Below are positions 36,275 to 47,700 of a stretch of DNA of 64,000 bases, piece after piece; position 1 is the first letter of the stretch, and every line of letters starts with the position of its first letter. The DNA is from Mactromeris polynyma (lineage: Eukaryota > Mollusca > Bivalvia > Venerida > Mactridae): positions 3,162,001 to 3,226,000 of the forward strand of contig JASFXZ010000040.1 in NCBI GenBank assembly GCA_032209605.1, given 5' to 3'. The position numbers and the translations under genes were made by a program. The notes below the pieces were generated by a model. That model was not told the DNA's origin and did no database searches. It saw only the letters and a program-made list of their open reading frames with translations.

Positions 36275-39200
36275 CTTTCATTCATTCAAGAATCAATCAA
36301 TTACTTTCAGAACATTAAGTAGTATTTAAAAAGCAATTGTGACATGGTAAAAACTTCATTCAATTCTTCGTCTTTTGTTAATATTGCTTCAGAACATGAA
36401 TAATAGTTATGATAGATGTGATCTGTCAATTAAGATTTTGTTTCACTTTCGCTTAAATCTTGTTTTTCGATATCAAACATCATTTATATCCACTGTTTAA
36501 ACATATTTGACATTCTCTAGTGTTTTGTTACTTTTAATCTTGCATGGATTTGTCATAACTTAATAAGAAAACATATTGCTAGTTTAAGCAAATAATATCT
36601 TTTCAAGTGTCAGACAAAGATTAACATTACATAAACTTGTACTGATCTTAACACAATTGTTAAACTGTAAGATTTGTGGATCCAGTAAACGAAATCTACT
36701 CCAATCTTATCAATATTGGCTATTGAAATGACATTTTATCAAAACTTGTCCTTCAAGTTTTTTTTATCAGGACAAGCACTGTGTATAATCATAATGTGAT
36801 GAAATTTAATGCTTGCGTATTTCTTACCTTATTTGGAACAATGGCAGGGAGCTAAGCTGGGAGTATTTCTTAAATTGAGAATCTGAAGGGACTTTTCTTA
36901 TAACTAGACATTGTTAAATTAATGGTTTACAGCTCCTTTATTACTCTGTATGTATATAAGTGACTTGATCAGTTCTCTTGTATTTGTATCACACATTGCA
37001 CCAAATTCTAGGTTGATGGTTTTGTTTGGAAGTATAACTGTGTTAGTAGGTAAAGTTTGTAAGGTGGAAAAAGCACTTGGAGTGTGGCACTCCAGGGAGC
37101 CACATCTGAAACACTGCATGGCTGATAATACTTGGGACTCCTACCTTTACTTTTGGTGAATTAAATAAAATTAAGAAATTGATAAGTTTACAATGTGTAG
37201 ATATAATAAACTAACTGATTTCGACGATTCGTCTGGATTCAGCCATTCGCAAACTTTTCGACACATGCGATATGATCCACTTATACAGTATAACATGATT
37301 TTGTATCAAATATATTGCGTAAAAATAATACGAGTCTACGCCTATTTCTGACTTCAAACTGTGATTACTATCCAATTACTCTCCTTTTAATACAAATGTA
37401 TCTTTGACTATGCAAACAATGCCAGCATATTTCTCTTCCATCCTGTGGGTATTTTTATTTAATGGTAATTCATTCTTATACATTTTACTTGATAATGTCT
37501 GCATGTGGTAATTAAATGATAGATTATTTATGTAAGGGTCTTATTATACTGAAATAGCCATGCACCCTGCTTGAAATGCTGCTAGTAGGTAAATATCTTC
37601 ATGTTGATTTTGGCAATATCGGTAATTGGTTATTTAATGAAATAATCGTTTACAGGATATGTTTGTCAGTTATTTATGATCTTTCTACCTGCCTCTATGA
37701 TGGATTTCTCATCTAGTTCATGGTTGGGTGCAAGAATGTTTCGGTAAATGAATGAGATGGTGATTACGTAATCTTTACATATTTTTATCTTTCGGTGTGT
37801 CTTAAAACGTTTTGTGGGTGTCCAGTATGTACATTTGTATCTTATATTCACCATTGAATCTTTCTTAACCAAGTTTTGAATCATTAGATTTATTTAATTG
37901 AGAAGAAATTTGTCTACACCATTAGTTGGAAACATTCCTTTTATAATGAGGGAAAACCATATATTTATTTTGATTATTTATACAAGAATTATTGATTCTG
38001 TCAATCAGCTGGCCTTGTAATCGAATGTTATATATTTTCATTCTTCTTTTATCCTGTTTTCCAATAACATTCACTCTGGATATTTTTCAGTCTTGAATTA
38101 CAGGAAATACCATGATAATGACTGTAAGATAATTTCGAATAATTTTTTGTTGACATTTGAGAATTTATTGCAAAATTGTGAGGAATTTTTATTATAGATA
38201 ATGATATACCAGTTAAATAAAAAGCATCAAAATATCGAAATTTACCCTGACTCAAAGTCTGTTTCCAATTAGAAAATGCGGTTAATTGCCGTGGCAGATG
38301 ATAGTTTTCTCTCTCGATTGTAAACTCAAGTTTTGACAGACAGAACTGAAAATTGATATCATTCATTTGCTACAAGGTGAATAGCTTTATGTTTATAAGT
38401 GCCTAGAATGCATGTCTTTTACTCGTTAATGTGCATTTTATTGCATTTTTGACAAAGGAAGTGGTATGCTCACTTCAATTAGGCATTGCTCAGTACTTGT
38501 ACTAATGGTTTAGACTTACCACAAGTTGTGAAGTGTAAAATTCAAGTTATTGTCATGTATCGACTTTCTTTTTTATAAATTCTTGTCGATATTGATGAAA
38601 TATATCAAAGCTTGTTACAATTGGTGTATAATAAGCTTGAATCTGTTATGGAAATATAAAGATTCATTATTGAGGGCCCCGAAAAATAGGGTTTATTTAT
38701 TTTTGCTGTTCTATTATGTATTAAATTTAATTTGATAAAACATAATGTATAATTAATTTTTTTTTTAATTATAACGTTTGAAATATACTTAAATCAGTAT
38801 TGAAGAATCTTATATACCGGTACCTGGTAAAATCATTATTTATACAATCATATGCATATTACATTGATTATCAATTACATATACTTTATATAGATGAATG
38901 TATTAATACATGTTTTCAAACATATCAGTAGATTGTACTGTACATAGAAAATTGATCATGCACAAAAATGCATAAGGATAAGACACACATCTTAGTCTTA
39001 ACCGAAATTGTGCAAAGAACTAAATCAAGTCTAACTTGGAAGGGTAAAACTAGTTGGAAGAATTTAACACATGGATTTTGCCTTCATGTTGCATGTCATG
39101 CATGCACTATAGGCCCTCGATAACGATATGTGATGCATTCATGAATAAATGTATACAGTCATGAATTGCAATACAGCAATGAATTAAGTCGTAAATACGC

Positions 39201-39300
39201 ATTTAGAATTATCCAAAGGATAATGTATGTAGTTTTGTAGATATAATCATGTAAGATGTCATTATGTGGTTTAGTATAGAAATATCCTACAAAAAGTTTC
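36275..39300. other. Non-coding stretch, nothing recognised
   Basis: Open frames of 60-105 codons (for example 38049-38366 minus and 36950-37159 plus) lack any domain or splice support. No repeat defined. Confidence 0.5.
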
Positions 39301-39329
39301 TATCAATTGGGGTTGAATATTTCGTTTGG

Positions 39330-39605
39330 CTAGATCGGTAAATTCACCGAAATTCAGTGGATTTCGGTAAGATAACATACCCTTTATCGGAAGGTTCAAC
39401 CAATCCGCGTCAAGGTTACAAAATGTTGTTCGGTTGAAAAGAAATTGCCTTGGTGGATAACGTAAGATTTGATTGGTTTACTCAACACTGATATGCAAAT
39501 AGCAAAACCATGTTTAATAGTATATAATATGGCTGCGCCGAAAAACACAGAACAACTTACCACTATGCCAACCATTATTTTTTTAGTTCTGTCCCTCGAC
39601 TCAAT
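39330..39605. promoter_or_regulatory. Candidate promoter-like CpG-bearing patch
   Basis: CpG is sparse across the window but clustered here. The patch holds an ACCAATCC word (CCAAT type), a GATTGG word on the same strand (inverted CCAAT), the octamer-like ATGCAAAT at 39493, and TATATAATATGGCTGCGCCG near 39520. On the minus strand a short frame starting GGTTGGCATAGTG runs into a good donor-like GTAAGT. No downstream exon is seen on either strand apart from the gene starting at 43,359. This is inference from composition only. Confidence 0.25.
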
Positions 39606-39609
39606 TTTC

Positions 39610-40475
39610 CACAAGCTATAGACAATGAATGCTGTAATAACAGGCTTTTTGTGAAAAAATATTTGGTAAACTCATTTATTGAGATTATTCTAAATCAGTT
39701 TAAAATAATGTAAATAATATTATCCAATATCTGATCTGAATACCATTGCATCATTATGTTGTGCTAATTGTCTATTAAGTCACTGTCTTATCAGTCACCC
39801 GTGTTGTCATAGAATATCATTGTTAAAGGTCCATTGATTATACAATTTGCACTACAAATCCGAATGATGTTTGTTCAAGTACCAGCATTGCCTGCTCTTT
39901 TCAGAAAGCTTATTCATTTTTTGAAGAACGATTGACTCAAATAATAGTTTTCTTGTTATTTTATCATTCAAAGCTCACAAAAACTTACCTGGACCAACAG
40001 ACCCTTGAATAGTGTATGAAATTAATTATGCAAAACACATTTCTACAGGTAAGAGGACAAATGTATGGGATGTAAAATGTGCCATAGAAAATTTGAAGAG
40101 TGATATAATGGACACATCTTCGTGGTTTAATTGTATTTTAATCAATTTGAGTGGCGCCGGTTAATTATCTAACAATATAGTGAGTCTTAAAATTGTAATA
40201 ACCCAGGACTTACTTATTCAAATAGTGATAAATATGTTCATAATATGTAGGTAAAGTTGAGTTTAATAATCATGCTTTGAAGTTTCTCTTCTGGCAATCT
40301 GGTCTGAAAAAGATACTTCATGTGTGAAACAGAGCTTTTTTTATTACCAGTGCCATGTAAATTGTTTCATAATACAATGGCAAATTATATTTGTGTCAGT
40401 AATTTAATTAATATTTCTTAAGGACTGACATATCCTGCATTTTGGCCTAAACTAACTGACAGTTTCCAGATTATG
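39610..40475. other. Non-coding stretch, nothing recognised
   Basis: AT-rich; no gene or repeat identified. Confidence 0.5.
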
Positions 40476-40479
40476 GATA

Positions 40480-41240
40480 ACACTTACTGACTGGATTCTA
40501 GCCAACACTTACTGACTAGACTCTTGCTTACACTTACTGACTGGCACTTACTGACTGGATTCTAGCCTACACTCACTGAGTGGATTCTAGCCTACACTTA
40601 CTGACTAGACTCTTGCTTACACTTACTGACTGGCACTTACTGACTGGATTCTAGCCTACACTCACTGAGTGGATTCTAGCCTACACTTACTGACTGGATT
40701 ATAGCATACACATACTGACTGGTACTTACTGACTGGATTCTAGCCTACACTCACTGAGTGGATTCTAGCCTACACTTACTGACTGGATTCTAGCCTACAC
40801 ATGCATACTGACTGGCACTTACTGGCTGGATTCTAGCCTACACTCACTGGGTAGATTCTAGCCTACACTTACTGACTGGATTTTAGCCTACACTCACTGA
40901 GTGGATTCTAGCCTACACTCACTGACTGGACTCTAGCCTACACTCACCGAGTGGATTCTAGCCTACACTCACTGACTGGATTCTAGCCTACACTCACTGA
41001 GTGGATTCTAGCCTACACATACTGACTGGAACTTACTGGCTGGATTCTAGCCTACTCTCACTGAGTGGATTCTAGCCTACAATTACTGACAGTAGACAGA
41101 CTGTCACTTGCTGACTGGATTCTAGCCAACACTCACTGAGTGGATTCTAGCCTACACTAACTGACTGGATTCTAGCCTACATAATAAAAATTATACTGAC
41201 TAGATTCTATCCTACACTTACTGACTGGATTTTGACCTTG
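40480..41240. repeat. 25-bp minisatellite with alternating subtypes
   Basis: Units contain GGATTCTAGCCTACACT and then TACTGACT or CACTGAGT. The two types often alternate, giving a dimer of about 50 bp. Interruptions occur, such as CATACTGACTGG spacers and a copy with AATAATAAAAATTA inserted near 41180. To about 41350 there are decayed relatives (TAAGGCCTACATTAACTGA). Confidence 0.92.
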
Positions 41241-41244
41241 ACAC

Positions 41245-42020
41245 ATACCAACTGCAGTATGGCCTACATTGACTGACAAGATTAGGGCTTGCATTAACTG
41301 TCCAGTTTAAGGCCTACATTAACTGATTGGATTGTGGCTAATATGACCTGATACATACTGAATAATTGGTTCTAATACATACATTTCTTTAATTTAATTA
41401 TTGACATTGCACAAATATACAGGTTTTACATGCTGTTTAATAAGTAGGTTTCAATTTATTTATAATTAAGATCATTGGTCAATGCAACTTTTCAAATATT
41501 GAAACCTTATCTGAGTGTAAACAGTCTGTATTTGTTTTGTATGCAAGACTCTGCATACTTCACAACTGGTAAGTTCCCGTAACAAAAGGATTAATGAAAT
41601 AATGCTACCCTCCTCAGAGAAAATTTTAACATAACAAGTAACAGTTTGTGAATAAATACTATAGGCATATATACACTGTGCCTGTCAAATTATTACCTGG
41701 ATTGTAATTACCGGTATTTTTTCATTGTTTGATTCTGTTTCATAATTTTCAATGTAAGTGTTGATACATCAATCTGCTAATTGCATTTTAATGTTTCTGA
41801 CAAAGGGTATTCAATGCTAATTATTTGCAGGTTATTATAATTGCTTTTTAATTAAGAGATGTTGGATGTATTGTAACACATTGCTAGCATTCCATTACCT
41901 ATTTATGATTCCTTATTAAATTAATAGTATTATGTATTTTTATTACAGAAAAGCATACCTGGATGATGCTTAATGTATCAACTATTGTCTTTTTGTGATA
42001 CAGTAAACTGTTCTGTTGTA
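41245..42020. other. Non-coding stretch with decayed minisatellite at its left
   Basis: After the decayed 25-bp units end near 41350, nothing is recognised. Confidence 0.5.
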
Positions 42021-42022
42021 TT

Positions 42023-42250
42023 TGAGCGCCGCTGTACAATTTCAAACCTTTTCTTAAAATGGTGTCATTTCCAGAAAACGTCACATGTAATGTCACCATG
42101 AACTGACAGTAAGCGTATGACCATATGAAAACGAAATGACCACATGGAGTAAATATTGCTTCCTGCTGGCAAATAGTGACATGACATGTTAGGTTTTCTT
42201 GAAATGACGTCACTTACAGAAGAGGTTGTAAATCCCACAGCAGCGCTAAT
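42023..42250 (-). mobile_element. MITE-like repeat, inverted copy upstream of the first coding exon
   Basis: The left end is GAGCGCCGCTGTACAATTTC and the right end CCCACAGCAGCGCTAA. The interior (ATGACCATATGAAAACGAAA; GGAGTAAATATTGCTTCCTG) is the reverse complement of the copy at 44472-44718. It contains a full cAMP-response-element-type octamer, TGACGTCA, at 42205-42212. Open frames in it are not genes. The superfamily cannot be assigned. Confidence 0.72.
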
Positions 42251-42254
42251 TTAA

Positions 42255-43358
42255 TATTCTTGCTAATGTTTGTTTACAATCTTCACTTCGCTTGAAATAA
42301 TATAATATGATTATTATACATTATAATAAGTTACATTTCATTGATAGTATAAGAGAGAGAATACGTTACTGCAGGGAAAGCCACATTCATAAGACAATGC
42401 CTCCCCATGCAGATCTCCTATATATGATTTGCTCTTATTGAATGCCCTGATTGAATAGTGAAATGACTCACAAAACAAAGTTATTGTACTCAATCAGCCT
42501 ACTTAGATGAAGTTTGCCTGATCTTGTGTGGTATAAAATTTTCAGTACAAACACTTTGAAGTTTGAGTCTCATGAACTTGGCGACATAAAATATTGTCCC
42601 AGACGTGAGGCGTGATTCCAGTACAGACAGAATTTTAAATTAGCAACATTTTATCTTTTGCAATAATCATAATTGTCATGTCTGCATTAACTTAATTAAA
42701 GTAAAATTACCCATAATGGCACATACTCCAGTATTTTATCATTGTTGGTTTGTAGATCAGCTTCCAGACATCATGACTACTTCTTTCATATAAATGAAAT
42801 TTTGCTTTGTCGTGTTATAACCATTGGATAATACAAGTTGCTGCTGATGCATTAAATATTTATTATATGATGAAATATTTGAATGCATAATCAATTTGTA
42901 TTTTAGCAGTGTACGTGTTTGCTATAGACACCCTCAATAATGAATTTTTAATTGAATCACAGTATGCTTTACCAATGTGTAATTATTGTGATACAAATCG
43001 TTTTTTCCCAGGAAACAGACCCAAGAGTGATTCAAATAATCATGAAAGGTTTTCATCCCAATTTAGCTAAACAAACTTGATAAACTAAACAAAACAGTAA
43101 ATTACTTCCTTACTCTAGAAGTGCATCTCATATCACGAGCCATTCGAAGCTTACTGGGTGGTAACTTTTGCTGGGTTTCGAGATCTCTTCGCTTTTTTCA
43201 GTATATTGTATGCGGCCATTAACTATAAATCTTACCATACACAATAAAATTCTGTTATAAATCGCAGGTTACCTCGCTGGATAAGTTGGTTATTGTACTC
43301 TTGTGTATTTTATCATGCATACTTGTCAATGTAACTATTATGTTTTGTGTATTTTCAG
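42255..43358. other. Non-coding sequence upstream of the 5' UTR exon
   Basis: No exon or defined repeat. It ends in TTGTGTATTTTCAG, a good splice acceptor, so it is probably the 3' end of an intron whose upstream exon I cannot find. Confidence 0.5.
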
Positions 43359-44008
43359 ACAGTAACTTGGCAACCATCAGAAAGAACAAGAAGATCATGA
43401 CAAATTCATTCTGACATTGACTGGTTCTCTTCTAAAGTCAACACACTGTGGCTGGTACCTTCCATATAGTCAACAGACTGGACTGGTTTCTCATTGCAGA
43501 AATTATCTATAAGCGACTAAGAGAATATTCTTGTCAGTGTCCAGAACAACAACATCAAGAACAACAATGACAGACTGAACCAGCTTGGCTGGAATTAATT
43601 TACTGTGTTTTATGTGTTTATGAAAAAAAATCTATAAAGTTCATGGCAGTGAACATTAATCATTGATAGCACATTAGGGTGATGAAGCTACCTTTTAGTA
43701 TTAGTGGGAATTAGAGTTGGAATATTTAATGAAAAGCATATGAAGTTGCGGTTAAGGTAGCATTTAGTAATTATTTTTAGTGCTTGATTTGGTATTAAAA
43801 TTAATGTGAATTGTTATGTTTGGTTTTTGATATCATTGTTTGAATAGTGAAGATAAAATACGGAAGTACAAGATTCTGTGATGTGGAATATATCTATGAT
43901 ATAGAGGTAATGGAAAGATTTGGTGGTGCAGAAATTTACTGATATATTGTTCTTCTATCAGCAAGTGATTGGATTCTTTGTAATTTGGGATTGCTTCTTC
44001 ACAACAAG
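43359..44008 (+). other. Probable 5' UTR part of the first coding exon
   Basis: A pyrimidine-rich tract ending in CAG at 43356-43358 marks a likely acceptor, and from there to the start codon at 44009 the sequence shows no other strong splice site. It carries short upstream reading frames, for example ATG at 43397 (five codons then TGA) and ATG at 43567 (three codons then TGA). These could lower translation of the main frame. The true transcript start may lie inside or upstream of this stretch. Confidence 0.45.
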
Positions 44009-44375
44009 ATGGCGCTTCCATGTGAAAGGGGACCAAAGTTTTTGAACAGTTTGAAGATTGCTGTTCTGTTAATAATTGTATATTTAATAGATCCTGCAGC
44101 GTGTCTCGAAGATAAATCATGGACATTCAACATTCCGGGTGTTTCTTTTATATCATTCTCACCAGATTATACAAACATGCAAAATCAGAGAATATCTTTA
44201 AGCTTTAAAACTCGGAATCCACATGGATTGATATTTTGTCATTATTTAAAAGATTTGGATGTGAAAGAGTTAGAGAGACTAGATTATCAAATGTGTGGTG
44301 AACTTCAGTATGGATTATTTGTGTTAACATACAAACTGATGGATTTTGAAGAATCTAGGATATCTGTTGGAAAAG
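44009..44375 (+). CDS. Neurexin/axotactin-like protein, coding exon 1 (signal peptide and start of laminin G 1)
   Basis: First coding exon of a secreted or membrane laminin-G/EGF protein, probably a neuronal adhesion or glial signalling molecule. The start ATG has a good context (AACAAGATGG). Residues 10-32 form a signal peptide: a basic patch, the hydrophobic run KIAVLLIIVYLI, and a cleavage-like PAAC-LE. The mature part (35-122) has laminin G strands, such as DKSWTFNIPG, RISLSFKTRNPHGLIFCHYL and LQYGLFVLTYKL. The exon ends at donor GTAATG (44376) after one base of codon 123 (phase 1). The domain order LamG-EGF-LamG fits alpha-neurexins, axotactin and relatives. I favour an axotactin/neurexin-like family member but cannot name the orthologue. 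It is flanked by inverted MITE copies at 42023 and 44472. Confidence 0.88.
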
Positions 44376-44471
44376 GTAATGACCGTTTTTTTGCCCCAAA
44401 AATTCAAAAAGAGAAATTATAAATAAGGTAAAGTAGTTACTACCATTACTCAATACTTAGATTTAAAGTCT

Positions 44472-44718
44472 ATATGAGCGCTGCAATGGGATTTACATCC
44501 TCTTCTGTAAGTGATGTCTTTTCAAGAAAAGGCAACAATTGTGATGTCACTATTTGCAAGCAGGAAACAATATTTACTCCAAATGGTCACTTCGTTTTCA
44601 TATTGCCATACAGGGCAATGTTGCTTACTTTCAGTACATGGTGATGTCACATGTGACGTTTTCTGGAAATGACGTCATTTAAAGAAAAGGATGAAAATCG
44701 TACAGTGGCGCTCATATG
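44472..44718 (+). mobile_element. MITE-like repeat, copy downstream of the first coding exon
   Basis: Inverted ends are ATGAGCGCTG on the left and TGGCGCTCAT on the right. The interior, such as GGAAACAATATTTACTCC, TTCGTTTTCATAT and TGTGACGTTTTCTGGAAATG, matches the reverse complement of 42023-42250 closely over its whole length. It contains TGACGTCA at 44670-44677. It lies 96 bp inside intron 1. Confidence 0.75.
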
Positions 44719-47700
44719 AACTTCTGAGATGTAAACATACAATAGTGTATGTAATTTTGACCCTGGCTGTTTTAATATGTGACTTAAAGCCCCATCATAT
44801 ATAAATAAAAATTAGCAAAATTTTATATTATTGTATTGGTTGAATAAATAATTGGTCAGGTTTTATTTAAACATTACTCGGCTTGCTGCGTATGAATTGT
44901 TTTGAAGCTACTTTCCTATTCCTCGCACTGCATAGAATGTTAATTCACCGTATTACAATGCTTCGTCTGATTATTTATGCGTGTTACTGACAGAAAGATG
45001 AAGCTTCTGTCACCAGTTTGCAGACAATTTTCTCTGAGTAGTTTCTGTAATAACGTTCAAGCAGATTGCACAATCAATGCTGCAATGATGATATTGTCAT
45101 TGGTACACTTAGAAGTACTCCGCATCTCTAGAAATGTCTATTACTTCTCATATGAAAGTACTGGAGGTACTTCTGACATTTTTGGCTCTGATATCAATTA
45201 TTGATTTTTCATGTAGTGCTTGAAGCATGCAGTAAAACTTCATTGAGAAAGTATAGCTAATTCTATAAACAGACAATGTAGAATATAATGCACATTTGTG
45301 TATTGTTCTAAGAGAGGACGAGTATTTGATATTGAGGTGCATTTCAATATAAAATATTCATTGAAGTAGTCAAAAAATCTTGCCCTGAAGTCAAATATGA
45401 TTAAAGATTTGGACTAAAACTGCTTGCAGTGGTTAATACAGACACACCAGAAACAAGGTTTTCACCCAAAATATCTGGGTTAAATAGAACAGCCGACTTA
45501 AAGATCATTTAAACAAAATTAAATTTCTAACAAAATTTAGAGAGTTTGTGCCTGACACTTGATAATTTCATTCTTAATTATTATCTAACATTACATACAA
45601 ACACTGCATGAGGTCTATCATCTATGTTCTTAACATTGTTAAGCAGGTGTATATGTGGTATAAATATTTTCAATTCTTACTGAATTATGTATGTTAAGTA
45701 GATGACAGAGTATTATTGACTTTCTAATTACTCACATATTTTTTATTAGGCAATTAATAAAATTGGTTAAAAGACTACATTAAATACATGAACCAAGAAC
45801 CTATTGTGAACTGGTGCTCATGAATCATATAATTACAAGTCTCAGGTATGCAATGGGATTTGTCTAGATTATCTGGATTTTTATTGTGTTCTTGATTTAT
45901 GTATGTTTTGATTTATTTCAACAGAGAAAATTTCATTATTTCGGAATGTTGACAGTTTTTGCATTTAGGCTTGATCAATCTTAAGCAATCTAAACATATG
46001 CATTGACATAGTTTTTCGTTATTGAATTTTTATTTTCATTGATGTTAAATGCTGTTTTATAAGAACACAAGTGAAATGAATGATCCTTATACAATTGCTT
46101 TAAGGCTGACACTTCGTAAAATAATTGAGTAAGACTTCTTTTAAAAATCAATTTATCTCCTTAGTTTGCGATTTTTGATATTTACTGAAATTCGAAAAGT
46201 ACTCTTCGTTTTGAAGGTGCTCAAAATTGCCCTGGTATGTAGGGTATATGTACTCTTCTCATGGGAGGTAATTGTCATGACTACTTATTAACTTCAGAAG
46301 GGAACAATTTTCCTGTTCCCTTTGATTGTTTTTTATGACAGAAATCTGAGTCGAGTCAGTGTTTTCGTCTGACAGGATTATTTATTGATGTAGACATAAT
46401 CACACGAGATGTTTCCAGTGGTCCATGTCGGAGATAATCATTTCTTGGACAGAATTCCATTTATTCTTGTAATAGGTGTATAATAAAATGATGATATATT
46501 AGCTTTATACCTATGAACATACTGTATTCATATATTAGTTAATAAGAACTAATTAATGTAGTAATAAATTTGCGGCAGGTATTATTTATGACATTCACAT
46601 TTTCATGTAGTGCGTGTGTGCATTAAGTATATTGGAGTTTACTACCTTAATTTATCCCATAATTCTTCAATCATCAATGGCTGATAGGAAATTTTGTTAT
46701 CGCAATTTTACCAATTGAAATGTTATTTAAATAAAATGTCCTATGTATGAGGTATAAATGAGCAGAAAGTTGTTGCCACAGCTGCACACAGTATAATATT
46801 AAGGAAGGCTGAGCTAGCGTACTTGTTTACTTTTGTTAAATTTGTTTATGTACAGATTAATTACATGAGAATCATATTCCAGTATTTTTATATTATCTGG
46901 TACCAATATACGTATGTATTTTGGTCCCAGGTATTATGTATATACCAGATGCTTTGCAATTTTTTATTTCGTATTTTATAGAAATATTGTGCTATGAAAG
47001 TGATAATATTTCCTATATGAATGCTGTTGCTTCTCTCTGTTAGATGCTGCTTTAAGGTATTCTAACATATATTTGATTTTTAATAAAATTAAATATACAA
47101 TTTTATAAAATAAATAAAATATATGCTTATAAAAACACATTTTCATGCCTTTCTAAATCCCAATATGCTTTCACTTTTATAATCAAAATTAAACATATTT
47201 AAATAGGGATTTTATTTACTCAGTCATTACATTCCCTGAAGTAGGTGTGAGTACATCTAAGCTAGTTACCAGGGAAACTGTCTTTAGGGTGATTATTATA
47301 AGTTGTCACTCACTGAACTTGTATCACTCACAGTTCAAACTTAATGTTTGTAAATAACTATGAAGCACACATTGTATGATATATATTTGTTTCAATTTGT
47401 TTTGAATTAAATTTGTCTGCCTTGAATTATTCAGGAAATTTGTATCAACCCAAAAAAGTTCACTTTCATTTGAAAGACATTTAAGTATAACAATAAATCA
47501 GGAGGATGTTTTTTCTCTCCAAATGGTATTTTTATGGTGATGAAATGTGATATTAAGTGTTACTTTAGGATTGATAATTACTTCTTAATAGTATTTTGAT
47601 CGTTCATTTCTGTTGAGTTATGTGTAATTCAATTTTACTTGGAAGAAATCATTTTCCTACATGTAACATGTTAATTAACTGAGGTATAATTTATGTGCAT

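Noticed and set aside
39396..39614. Minus-strand open frame with a hydrophobic segment, a possible membrane protein exon
   Set aside because: The frame opens without an early ATG, the in-frame ATG is followed within about 15 bases by a GTAAGT donor-like site, and no partner exon is seen.
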